DNA of 64,000 bases from Clostridium manihotivorum (lineage in GTDB: Bacteria > Bacillota > Clostridia > Clostridiales > Clostridiaceae). Position numbers and translations under genes: made by a program. Where the stretch lies: NCBI RefSeq assembly GCF_004015185.1, contig NZ_CP025746.1, forward strand, positions 3,675,776-3,739,775, read 5' to 3'. The notes beneath the pieces were generated by a model, which ran no database searches, was not told the DNA's origin, and saw only the letters and a list, made by a program, of their open reading frames with translations. Shown piece after piece: positions 38,301 to 46,389 of the stretch. Position 1 is the stretch's first letter, and the number at the start of each line of letters is the position of its first letter.

Positions 38301-41300
38301 TTTTTACTTGTTAAAAGTCCATTGCTATCTATTGAAGCTAGGTCAGTATCTTTTCCGTCTATTCCTTGTACAGACCAAGTAACAGCTTCATCTGTAGGTC
38401 TTACCACTGCAGACATCTGCAAAGTACCGCCTATTTGATTTATCTTGTTATCTGGGCTACTACTAGTTACTTCAACGGTTCTTTGAGGTACTAGCTTACT
38501 TAATAAAGATATTTCATCACTTGATAATGCTCTATTATAAACTCTAAATTCATCTACATTTCCGTGCAATAAAGGATCGCTAAATTTAGATTTACCTATA
38601 TAGTTTGCAAGTGAACTCTTGAGATCACTAGGTTTATTTTTTACGTTAGCTTGTCTAGCTATTTCCACACCATTTTCATAATATATTAAAGTATTATTGG
38701 CCAAGGTAACTGCCACATGAATCCACTTGTCATTCACCTGTGCTCCTGCTGGTTGCAGATCTTGAGGACTTGAATTCACATTAATACCAATATGCTTATT
38801 CTTGCTTAAGAAGAAGAAGTTATTAGTATCCTTTCCAAAGTCAAAGAGTCTTTCCCAATCTGCTGAAGTAGCACTATATTTAACCCAAGATGAAACTGTA
38901 ATATCATTTAAGTCATCAAGAAGATTATTTGGAAACTTCACATCTCCATTACCATCAAGACTTAAACCTTTTCCAAACTTGCTTTCATCTGAAAGCTTCG
39001 CTGAACCTTCCAAAGTTCCAGCATTGTTATTTCCTGAAAGATCTGTAACTACATTATCTTTACTGCCGTCAAAAGTATAATATAGCTTCAAACCATTCTT
39101 TAAAGTATCCTCTGAAGCTGCTTGGTCTACCTTTATTCTTATCACTGCAACAGAATTAGGTCTTGCATTATAATTAAAGCTTTTTGAGATTCCTGTTAAT
39201 TTATTTTTAACTGAAGCTACCTTAGTTTTATCTAAAAAAGAGTTTTCATCTAATTGGCTACCTGAAGTTATATACTCTTCAGAAGCTTCAGAAGCTACTT
39301 TATCTACACCATTTAGATTTATTTTAACTTCTTTAGGGTTTGTAGTTGTGTTAACTACTTTTAATATAACTTCATTTGTATTTTTGTCATAGCTTGAAGA
39401 AGTGTACACGTCTTTTTCCTGTTGTTGCTGGCTATAGCTATTAGTCAACACTCCATCAATATAGCAATCTATCTTACTACCATTTACAACAATCTTAATA
39501 TCATATTCCTTGCCAGTTACAACATTACCTGAATGGCTGGAATCTGCTTCACTTACCACTGACTTAGTACCATTAGTAGCCTTTTCAATAACTGTTCTTG
39601 TATTGTTCCAACCTCCTACATTTAACCAATAGAAATTGTTTGTATCCTTTGCACCTACACCTATTAGGAAACCTTCGTTCCCACTAGTCTTCTTTGCCTT
39701 TAGCGATAAGGTATAGTTGTTCCATTGGTCATTATTTATATATGTTCTAGCATCTTCAAGCATATCAGTTAAAACTAACTTACCATCTTTTACTGTCCAG
39801 TTGCCTTTATTCTTTTGCCATTCTGGCTTCGAAGTACTAAAATCATCGGAGAATATTGTGCTATTATCTTTATTGCTTGTAACTGAAACGTTATCATATT
39901 CTACTCCTGTATTCCAAGAGCCAAGAATAATTCCACCAGCTATATCTGATCCTAGCTTACTATATCTATCCATGGATGATTGTAATAGCTGTGTACCGAG
40001 ATTATTACTGAATAACTTCTGTACATAGTAATCAGGAGTTCCATAAGCTTCAGTTCCATTGAACCATATCATGTTTGGACTCCATTGATAATCATCATAT
40101 TTACCAAATAATGGTGCATAAGATGCCATCTTTACTACATCAGAATTCTTTTCAAGTCCTGTTAAGTATGCTGCTTCTGACAAAGCTGATCTTAAATTGT
40201 TGCTTTTAGAAGCATACTCACCAACGAATACTTTTGCTCCATTTCTGTCATAACTGTCATATCTATGAGTATTCTCTAAGAACCATTGTGGATCCATGTA
40301 ATAATGCTCATCAACTATACCGTCGTTAACTTTTTGCTTTACCCAGTTCCAAGCATTATTAAAATCACTTCCACTAGGTGATGGCCCAGAGGTTGTAATT
40401 AATGTTATATTTGGATATTTAGCTTTTATTGCTGCTTGGAAAGCTTCAAATCTCTTATAATACTCTGTTCCCCATTGCTCATTTCCTACAGCTAAATACT
40501 TTAGATTAAATGGCTTAGGATGTCCACTAGCTGCTCTCTTAGCCCCCCAAGTGGTTGATGTATCACCATTTGCATACTCTATTAGATCAAGGGCATCTTG
40601 AATGTATTTATTTAGCTCATCTCCCAATGGAACTCTATAAGTGGTGTTATTAGCATCTCCTCTTGCTTGGCAAGTCATTCCAACGTTTACAACAGGTAAA
40701 GGAGCTGCTCCTAAATCTTCACAAAGCTGAAAATATTCATAGAAACCTAATCCATAGGATTGATAATAACCCCAAAGATCTCTGTTAACCTTTCTCTCTT
40801 CAATGTTGCCTATTGTATCCTTCCAGTTGTACATATTTTCTTTGGAATCGCCTTCCACTATACAACCACCAGGGAAACGCAAGAACTTTGGTTTTATATC
40901 TGCAAGCATTTGTACTAAGTCTTTTCTTAAACCATACTTTCTACCCTTCCAAGTATCCTCTGGGAATAAAGATATCATATCAAGATCAATTATTCCCTTA
41001 TCTTTCTTATAAACAACTAACTTAGCTTTTGCGCTATCGGCTTTAGCTGTCAAGGTTTTTTCATATTTTGTCCACTTATCTGAAAAACCGTTAATAGTTA
41101 TGGTATCAGATATTGCTGTTCCATCATCTGTTTCAAGCTGAACCTTCAAATCTCCTGAGGATTTATCAATGTCCTTAGCCCACACTGAAAAATCATATTT
41201 ACTATCTTTCTTTACAGTAACTCCCTTATATCCGTCATTTACTGCTCTGTAACCGTCCCCTGCTGATGTAGAGCTAAATTCTATATAATGCTTATTATTT

Positions 41301-42535
41301 GCATTTAGTGGATTGTCGCTTTTTACTGTAGCAGTTCCATCGCTTGTACCTTTTTTCTCAAAGGCCCATGATTCAAGTGAATTACTAAACTCAAAGGAGT
41401 TATTTTCTACTAATTCAGCATATAATCCACCATCTGCACCATGGTTTATATCTTCAAAGAAAAGCCCAATCAAATCATTGCTTATATCAAATTTTGATTT
41501 ATTAGCATCTACATTTAAAGAGTAATTAGACATGTTCTTCGGCAATATAGTTACATTGAATACTTTGTTATCACTTACACTACCCTTAGTTAAAGTAGCT
41601 GTAAGCGTTACTTGAGCTGTTTTATCTCCATCAGTGCGAGTAACTATTCCTTTTGAGCTTAATAACTTTTCATTGCTGGAACTCCAGTTTATAGTCACTC
41701 CGTTAGCTGCTGAAGTAGGTAAGTTTAAATTACTAGTAATTTCACTTAAATCTCCTAAATCTAAGTTACTCTTAGCATTTTCAACAACTTCTTTATCAGT
41801 GACACTTGTCATCATCAAGCTATATACTTCATCTTTAGATAAGGCACGATTATATATTCTAAATTCATCTATCTTTCCGGTAAGATTAGGATCAGCACTA
41901 AATTTAGACTTTCCAATATAATTTTCTGTAGCTCCTAAAAGATCACTAGGCTTATTCTTAACACCTTCAGCTCTTGCAAACTCTACTCCATCTTCATAAT
42001 ATATCATTTTACCATCTGCTAGAGTAACGGAGATATTTACCCACTTATTGTCTGGAATAAGATCCTTTGAACCTGGACCTTCTACACTTCCTTTTACAGC
42101 AAGATTACAAACTCTATTTTTGCTTAAGAAAAAGTAATTTTTTGTATCCATACCAAAATCAAATATTCTTTGCCAATTTGCGTTATCAGAACTATTAAAG
42201 TTAACCCAAGTAGATATGGTTATATCATTTAATTTATCTAAAATTCCATCAGGCAGCTTCACATATCCCTTACCATCTAAACTAAGTGTGTTGCTTACCT
42301 TTCCACCCTCTGTAATTTTAGCAGTTCCTCCAAAAGTCCCATCATTGTTGTTTCCAGAAACATCTTTTACCTTATCAGTTGTTTTTTCATTGAAATCATA
42401 GTTGAGCACGAGACCTTTTTGCAAATCATCAGTGGTAGCCTTATCTGTTGTAGTAGCCTTAACAACCACTGCACCAGATAAAGTGTTTAATGCTACCACT
42501 AAAGAAGTAAAGCAACTTAATACCCTTTTAAACAA
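35390..42535 (-). CDS. Giant wall-anchored bifunctional GH51 arabinofuranosidase / GH43 arabinanase
   Basis: 2381 residues. Signal peptide 1-28; LamG about 45-240; an Ig-like domain to about 335; GH51 core about 345-870 with acid/base Glu in AVGNEQWGTEYY (about 685) and nucleophile Glu in VFVGEYASK (about 773); a concanavalin-like insert (FSDDFSTSKPEWQKNKGN) about 900-1070; the GH51 C-terminal beta domain to about 1140. The rest repeats the neighbouring protein: LamG about 1150-1350, two Big_2, GH43 about 1560-1900 (Asp in THDPSIY about 1569, Asp in NALDPNIT about 1693, Glu in NMEAPYV about 1747), its beta domain, Big_2, Asn/Gly-rich linker, HFSKFIIAEK domain and a sorting signal IPKTG at 2343 with membrane helix and KRRR tail. 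It should both debranch and cut arabinan at the surface. TTG start behind GGGGG. Confidence 0.9.
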   Translation of the reverse strand: MFKRVLSCFTSLVVALNTLSGAVVVKATTTDKATTDDLQKGLVLNYDFNEKTTDKVKDVSGNNNDGTFGGTAKITEGGKVSNTLSLDGKGYVKLPDGILDKLNDITISTWVNFNSSDNANWQRIFDFGMDTKNYFFLSKNRVCNLAVKGSVEGPGSKDLIPDNKWVNISVTLADGKMIYYEDGVEFARAEGVKNKPSDLLGATENYIGKSKFSADPNLTGKIDEFRIYNRALSKDEVYSLMMTSVTDKEVVENAKSNLDLGDLSEITSNLNLPTSAANGVTINWSSSNEKLLSSKGIVTRTDGDKTAQVTLTATLTKGSVSDNKVFNVTILPKNMSNYSLNVDANKSKFDISNDLIGLFFEDINHGADGGLYAELVENNSFEFSNSLESWAFEKKGTSDGTATVKSDNPLNANNKHYIEFSSTSAGDGYRAVNDGYKGVTVKKDSKYDFSVWAKDIDKSSGDLKVQLETDDGTAISDTITINGFSDKWTKYEKTLTAKADSAKAKLVVYKKDKGIIDLDMISLFPEDTWKGRKYGLRKDLVQMLADIKPKFLRFPGGCIVEGDSKENMYNWKDTIGNIEERKVNRDLWGYYQSYGLGFYEYFQLCEDLGAAPLPVVNVGMTCQARGDANNTTYRVPLGDELNKYIQDALDLIEYANGDTSTTWGAKRAASGHPKPFNLKYLAVGNEQWGTEYYKRFEAFQAAIKAKYPNITLITTSGPSPSGSDFNNAWNWVKQKVNDGIVDEHYYMDPQWFLENTHRYDSYDRNGAKVFVGEYASKSNNLRSALSEAAYLTGLEKNSDVVKMASYAPLFGKYDDYQWSPNMIWFNGTEAYGTPDYYVQKLFSNNLGTQLLQSSMDRYSKLGSDIAGGIILGSWNTGVEYDNVSVTSNKDNSTIFSDDFSTSKPEWQKNKGNWTVKDGKLVLTDMLEDARTYINNDQWNNYTLSLKAKKTSGNEGFLIGVGAKDTNNFYWLNVGGWNNTRTVIEKATNGTKSVVSEADSSHSGNVVTGKEYDIKIVVNGSKIDCYIDGVLTNSYSQQQQEKDVYTSSSYDKNTNEVILKVVNTTTNPKEVKINLNGVDKVASEASEEYITSGSQLDENSFLDKTKVASVKNKLTGISKSFNYNARPNSVAVIRIKVDQAASEDTLKNGLKLYYTFDGSKDNVVTDLSGNNNAGTLEGSAKLSDESKFGKGLSLDGNGDVKFPNNLLDDLNDITVSSWVKYSATSADWERLFDFGKDTNNFFFLSKNKHIGINVNSSPQDLQPAGAQVNDKWIHVAVTLANNTLIYYENGVEIARQANVKNKPSDLKSSLANYIGKSKFSDPLLHGNVDEFRVYNRALSSDEISLLSKLVPQRTVEVTSSSPDNKINQIGGTLQMSAVVRPTDEAVTWSVQGIDGKDTDLASIDSNGLLTSKKAGSVNVIAALKNDPTVYGITKVTIVQKVDSLTLSGADGKSSINAKGGTLQIKAAALPDNATDKAVSWSLTDDKGKATNVATIDDNGLLKARKNGTVIVLATAKDSFGAVGKLIVNITNQDEVDNKKLAEICPKAPAEQLLYDVDNLNNESAWGANNTHDPSIYKDGDWYYVFSTDYKVGGATGVGLQVRKSKDLITWQWVGRAFNDIPASAKAWAPKATNMWAPDVTKVGDTYYLYYTVSEFGTNNSFIGVATSKSIEGPWTDQGEVYKTKSGVNTDNALDPNITKDANGDLWLVYGSYFGGIYISQVDKTTGKLKTTGQGKQIAATGKRKNMEAPYVIYNPQFKKYYLFMSYDDLASDYNVRVAWSDKIDGPYTDFNGKSLMDTPTDTNSLYNIGTKVIGSYAFGNDPGWIAPGHNSVLNDNGNFYFVSHARGGVDKNWAYLQVRKIAWTEDGKPAVSPERYAGEKEQKIDKSLIAGKYQAIVMDRLNNNKLTSKDVTLYPDGKINDENGKNYWELTGDNILKLHYYDQGKAPGDYWIDTVKVLPSWDFENWRPTLVYTGYNQDNTEIWGKQLEAIDTKLTDIKVTSKTNKTEITDKGGKLEFTAVVVPDYATDSTVSWKVTDINGNDTDIATISEDGVLTAVKDGYVRVAAVANDGSGVTGTIDIKISGQSNSGSDNGSGTNPGGNNNPGGNNTNPSGDNNSGNNNNGSGNNGSATGNDNNSNNGGDKIVIGAVSKGVLPVGIKAIDNKNGENVISLDSKAIENETEITIADISSLRDGTGSFTINLGSYESIKLPFSLIDKALLKDGAKVIIRTYIDSASDLVKNIKGVKKIFGYEIEVINNGTSTFVHSFANGVAEISINLSDDELKGLDKNNISVFYYSESTNKFEVMDTVVSGNKVTFKTPHFSKFIIAEKDKDTATTTNSATTIPKTGSLIGSNLLLFSGLLLIILGAATIFTKRRRTVHTK

Positions 42536-42892
42536 AGCTCTTTCCCCCTATAGTAATTATTTTACAAAAACTTAAACTAATATAATATCAGCCTCTTCTA
42601 GCAAAAAGTATATACCACCTTCTTCTATGTTAATTAGAAACCAGTGAAAAGCAATTATAGAAATATACTTCTGTGACTTCTCATTTTTCTGGATTCTTGC
42701 TAAGAAAATATAGTTACTACTACGCTACAGTTATTAACTATATTATAAATAAATTTACGGTAAGAATAATTACTGCGTTTCAACTATTAAAACAAACGTT
42801 TACAAAATATAAGAATTGTTCTATTCATTATTATATAAATTATTTCACTTGTTTCTAAAGAAAATTATATTAAAACTGTAAATATAAGTCAA
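42536..42892 (-). promoter_or_regulatory. SigA promoter, cre site and long structured leader of the GH51-GH43 gene
   Basis: Minus-strand TTGACT (42892-42887), 17 bp, TATAAT (42869-42864), start near 42857. cre-like TGTAAACGTTTGTT (42804-42791) again begins 53 nt downstream. TTTAGAAACAAGTGAAA (42859-42843) can pair with TTTTCACTGGTTTCTAA (42650-42634). Other blocks shared with the neighbouring leader are CGCAG, TAGTAGTAA, AAGGTGGTAT and TACTATAGGGGGAAAGAG. Outside these blocks the leaders have diverged. Confidence 0.65.
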
Positions 42893-42962
42893 TTTATATT
42901 TTATAGAATTGTAAATAATTTAATCTTTTTTTATAACAAATAATAACATGTTAGTCATAATT

Positions 42963-42992
42963 TTATGACAATATATTATTATATTGTCATAA
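42963..42992. promoter_or_regulatory. Perfect 13-4-13 palindrome upstream of the chemoreceptor
   Basis: TTATGACAATATA, loop TTAT, TATATTGTCATAA. It lies 54 bp upstream of the SigD-type -35 box. It could be an operator, or a terminator for a short transcript; no T-run favours an operator. Confidence 0.45.
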
Positions 42993-43016
42993 ATAAGATT
43001 TTATTATAAGTTACTG

Positions 43017-43043
43017 TAAAGATATGGTTTATTTATCCGATAA
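43017..43043 (+). promoter_or_regulatory. SigD (sigma-28) type promoter of the chemoreceptor gene
   Basis: TAAA (43017-43020), 15-bp spacer, TCCGATAA (43036-43043), which matches the flagellar/chemotaxis consensus TAAA-N15-GCCGATAA at all but one position. The start codon is 33 bp downstream. Confidence 0.7.
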
Positions 43044-43075
43044 TAATAATAAAATACATCTTGGGAGGATTTAAC

Positions 43076-44533
43076 ATGAATCAAAACTTTACCAAAATAG
43101 CAAATAAATACTTACTTAGCTTGTGTAGTGTTATAGTAATACTTACTACACTAACTTCTTTTGCCGCTAAAGGTGTAAATATAATTATTCCTTCTGTAAT
43201 TGGACTTACATGGATAGCGCTTATTTACTCATTTATCCAGTATAAGAAAAATCCTTACGTTGGACATATTAAATATGTACTTGCATTTTTCGCAATGCTT
43301 GCTCACTTTTTGACCACTGTGAACTCAAATGAAGTAGTTTCATTTGCTTTTGCATTTTGTCTAGTAGCTTTATTCAGCTTGTTTGGAGAAGTTAAATTAG
43401 TTTTATTTACAATCGCAGTAGTTTTAGCAGCCAATATTACAAATGTTGTTACCGGTAAGTTAACTGGAAACTCATTATTAGTGGTATTTGTTTCTATAAT
43501 ACTTACAGCCTTTGCTCAAGTTGGAAATGCAGCTATAATTAAAGCTTCTAACAAAAATACCAATGATTATATTAAAAAACTTAAAGAAGATGAAGAAAAG
43601 AAAAATGAAATTATCAAATCCTTATTAGATACGGTTAAAGAACTTGCTTCTTCTTCCTCAACTTTAAACACCTTAACAAACGATGCAAGCCAATCAATAG
43701 GACAAGTCTCTGTGGTTGTTGAAGAACTTGCTATAAGTGCTTCTGAACAAGCAAAAAACACTGAAAATGGTTCTTCTGAAGCTATGAAGTTATCAGAAGG
43801 CTTAGATAACATCGTTGGTGCTACTAATGAATTAGAATTAGGCGCTAAGGAAACAGAGAAACTTAAAGATACTGGCTTAAACACATTGTCAGAACTTATG
43901 AAAACTACTGAAGACACCAATAAAGCTATAAGTACTTTGCAAGAAGTAATAAAAACAACTAGCACAAGTGCAGAAGAAATCAATGCAGCTAGTACCATGA
44001 TTGTTTCTATAGCTGAACAAACTAACTTATTAGCCTTAAATGCTGCTATTGAAGCAGCTAGAGCTGGTGAATCAGGTAAAGGTTTTGCAGTCGTAGCCGA
44101 TGAGATCAGAAAGCTTGCTGAACAATCATCTTCTTCCACAAAGAAGATAAATTCCATTATAGAAGTACTTCATGAAAATATGAATACTGCCTTTTCTACA
44201 ATGGAATTAACTAAAACAACTATCGATGCACAAACTAGTTCTATTATGACTACTCAAAATATATTCGCAACCTTAGCTAATTCAATTGAAGTAACTAAAA
44301 ATAAAGTTGAAGAACTAAACTTTAGTGGAAAGAAAATGAATGATGAGAAGAATAAAATACTAGCAATCCTTGACTCTCTTTCAGAAGCTGCGCAAGAAAA
44401 TGCTGCTAGTACAGAGCAAGCCTCTGCATCCTCTGAACAACAACTGGAAGCCATTAGTGAGATTTCAATAATTAGTTCTAAATTAAGTGAATTAACTATT
44501 GAGTTAAACAATATCATAGAAAAATTAAATTAA
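43076..44533 (+). CDS. Methyl-accepting chemotaxis protein
   Basis: About 485 residues from the ATG at 43076 (GGGAGGA 6 nt upstream). N-terminal 150 residues hold about six membrane helices and no extracellular ligand domain, so it may sense through the membrane or report energy state. No clear HAMP. From about residue 165 a long coiled coil with the conserved signalling tip [20 protein letters not shown] and [18 protein letters not shown], which contacts CheA and CheW. Its SigD-type promoter places it in the motility regulon. Monocistronic. Confidence 0.92.
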   Translation: MNQNFTKIANKYLLSLCSVIVILTTLTSFAAKGVNIIIPSVIGLTWIALIYSFIQYKKNPYVGHIKYVLAFFAMLAHFLTTVNSNEVVSFAFAFCLVALFSLFGEVKLVLFTIAVVLAANITNVVTGKLTGNSLLVVFVSIILTAFAQVGNAAIIKASNKNTNDYIKKLKEDEEKKNEIIKSLLDTVKELASSSSTLNTLTNDASQSIGQVSVVVEELAISASEQAKNTENGSSEAMKLSEGLDNIVGATNELELGAKETEKLKDTGLNTLSELMKTTEDTNKAISTLQEVIKTTSTSAEEINAASTMIVSIAEQTNLLALNAAIEAARAGESGKGFAVVADEIRKLAEQSSSSTKKINSIIEVLHENMNTAFSTMELTKTTIDAQTSSIMTTQNIFATLANSIEVTKNKVEELNFSGKKMNDEKNKILAILDSLSEAAQENAASTEQASASSEQQLEAISEISIISSKLSELTIELNNIIEKLN

Positions 44534-44566
44534 TTAATGTGTTTTACAACTTTTGATACATAGTAA

Positions 44567-44608
44567 AAAGCCATGGACATATGAGTATTCTCTTATATCC
44601 ATGGCTTT
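44567..44608. terminator. Terminator after the chemoreceptor gene
   Basis: AAAGCCATGGA and TCCATGGCTTT, perfect 11-bp arms with further inner pairing, followed by TAATTAT. Confidence 0.7.
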
Positions 44609-44759
44609 AATTATATCCATATACCAAATTCAACGTAAAATATATGCCCCAATAAAGGCACCATAAATAATTAAAATTAGTTCTAATACTATTTAAAATT
44701 ATAGAACTGGAATATCTATTTCTCTCAACAAATATATCACTTCAAGCATACCAAAATAA
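44609..44759. other. Short spacer
   Basis: AT-rich; no feature seen. Confidence 0.4.
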
Positions 44760-45449
44760 TTACTTTTTAAACATATCCCTTAGATCAGGCTGTTCCTTAA
44801 AAAACTTACACTTCACTAAATAGCAGGTATCATATTTTTTAATTTCTTCTATATTCTTCTCAGGATCATTAAAGAAATCTTGACTAAGCGAACTACCTTG
44901 ATTTGACAAGCTGATATAACAAATACTTCCTAGAACTATTTCATTGTTCTCAATCTTTATTTGATTAAAGCTATTATCAGTTTTTATCCAAGAAAACTTA
45001 CTTAAGTCTATATCTTTATCACCACCTAACTTACCTGTAGAGGAAGACTTACCATCAGAAACGCTAAAAATAAAGTGCTCTATATTCTTATAATCATTTT
45101 CAACTTGAACACTAATTATTCCTTTTGAGTCTGCGTCTAAACTAGTAGATTGGCCTAAAAAGCTATGAACTTTTTTTCCTAACTGATACTTGTCTATCCA
45201 AACTACCATATATCTAAAATCTTTTCCTACATTATAATCAAAAACAAAATAACTATTACTAACCGCATTGAGAAACATTTTTTCTCTATCCGTCAATTTT
45301 GAAAATTTAATAGTATTAGAATTTTCTTCTTTTTTAGCAGAATCTTTAGTGCCTACACTCTTATCTTTTCTAGTGGAACTTTTGTCACCAGAACATCCCG
45401 TAAAGACTAAGGATACTAGCATAAATAATATAACTAAAACCTTTTTCAT
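44760..45449 (-). CDS. Lipoprotein of unknown function
   Basis: About 229 residues from the ATG at 45449 (GGAGA 5 nt upstream). Lipoprotein signal peptide with lipobox LVFTGC, Cys at about 19. A charged linker rich in Lys/Ser to about 45, then a domain with no recognised family (KLTDREKMFLNAVSNSYFVF, strands with WIDKY and FIFSVSDGK). Anchored at the outer face of the membrane. The gene faces away from the structured region at 45504. Confidence 0.7.
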   Translation of the reverse strand: MKKVLVILFMLVSLVFTGCSGDKSSTRKDKSVGTKDSAKKEENSNTIKFSKLTDREKMFLNAVSNSYFVFDYNVGKDFRYMVVWIDKYQLGKKVHSFLGQSTSLDADSKGIISVQVENDYKNIEHFIFSVSDGKSSSTGKLGGDKDIDLSKFSWIKTDNSFNQIKIENNEIVLGSICYISLSNQGSSLSQDFFNDPEKNIEEIKKYDTCYLVKCKFFKEQPDLRDMFKK

Positions 45450-45503
45450 ATATTTCTCCATTTCTGAATTTATATTCTAGGTATTTTTATCGTTATAAAG
45501 GTT

Positions 45504-45957
45504 AAATTAATATCGTAAGAAGCATAGTGATGTGGCTAAAATAATTATTGTAGAGCATTTTCAAAACTATCGATGCTGATTGATATAAGATGAAGATATT
45601 AATTTACGATAATTTTTTAATCCATTCAACGCTTACAACTATTAATTAGTTATAAGCAATTCAAATGTATTGATTTAATCAAGAATTTGAATAAGATTTT
45701 ATATGGTTAGGAAAAGCTTTATTATGGTCATTGTTTGATTATAATGAGGTTCCAACTTATCATATAAGGTCGAGATAAGATTTTATATAGTGTTGTAGTG
45801 GTTATATATAGCCGAAAGGTTGTATATAGTTATGTAAATATTATATAAGGTTGAGTGAACCATTAATATTGGTAGTGATGTGCTTATTTATAGTCGAAAG
45901 ATTATACTTAGGTGATAAATTATCTATATTGGTGCTAACATCATCACTATGTTTCTT
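45504..45957 (+). ncRNA. Candidate large structured RNA with three ~82-nt repeat units
   Basis: No protein is encoded. AAGAAGCATAGTGATG (45517-45532) pairs with CATCACTATGTTTCTT (45942-45957) over 16 bp with one G-U. Inside are three units about 82 nt apart, each with a hairpin: 45721-45745 (ATTATGGTC/GATTATAAT), 45802-45829 (TATATAGCC, GAAA loop, GGTTGTATA) and 45889-45906 (TATAGTC, GAAA loop, GATTATA). A C-G pair in the second is a U-A pair in the third, a compensatory change. The G-U pairs only form on the plus strand, so this is the likely transcribed strand. Extra local hairpins lie at 45631-45657 and 45660-45691. An alternative 11-bp stem (45504-45514 with 45595-45605) competes with the closing stem. 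Confidence 0.55.
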
Positions 45958-46389
45958 TCATATGATTTTGAATTCTCTTCTCTCGTTATAATTCAATAAT
46001 ATCTAAGTTATTAAATTATAATTATATCTATAAAAATAGTCATAATTATTGTTCTTAATCATCTTTCTTATCATAAGTTTTTCTCTAATACTTTATACTA
46101 TTCATTATAAAAATTTATAAACATTAAGTTATTAATTTCTAATAAAAACCAGTATTGTATGTAATTATATACCAATATATATATTTTTTAAATCTTTATT
46201 TTAGCCTCAGTTAAAGTACCCTGTTCACATTAAGTGGTTAGTGATCCGATGCTTTAATGTGCAAAGAATTATTATGATTTTATTAAGGGTAAATCATTTT
46301 CCTAAATTATTATATTATTATATTGTTATTCAATTATTGCTATATTAATATATAAGCATATAGTATTATGATAAGCTAGGAGGAGCAAT
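45958..46389. other. AT-rich intergenic region before the PatB-like gene
   Basis: Extremely AT-rich, without genes. Contains the dispersed repeat copy at 46214 and presumably the promoter of the lyase gene near 46330-46375. The reason for such length is not apparent. Confidence 0.5.
46214..46262 (+). repeat. Dispersed repeat module A, best second copy
   Basis: Contains TTAAGTGGTTAGTGATCCGA and is bounded by an inverted repeat CACATTAA/TTAATGTG. It aligns with 10839-10884 without gaps over about 45 bp. Confidence 0.6.

Noticed and set aside
45504-45957. Interpretation as a CRISPR array
   Set aside because: Only three diverged units without separate spacers; the changes preserve pairing instead of exact repeats.
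46214-46262. Dispersed repeat as a SigD promoter because of its CCGAT core
   Set aside because: The -35 TAAA box is missing in this copy and the conserved part is the spacer, not the promoter boxes.
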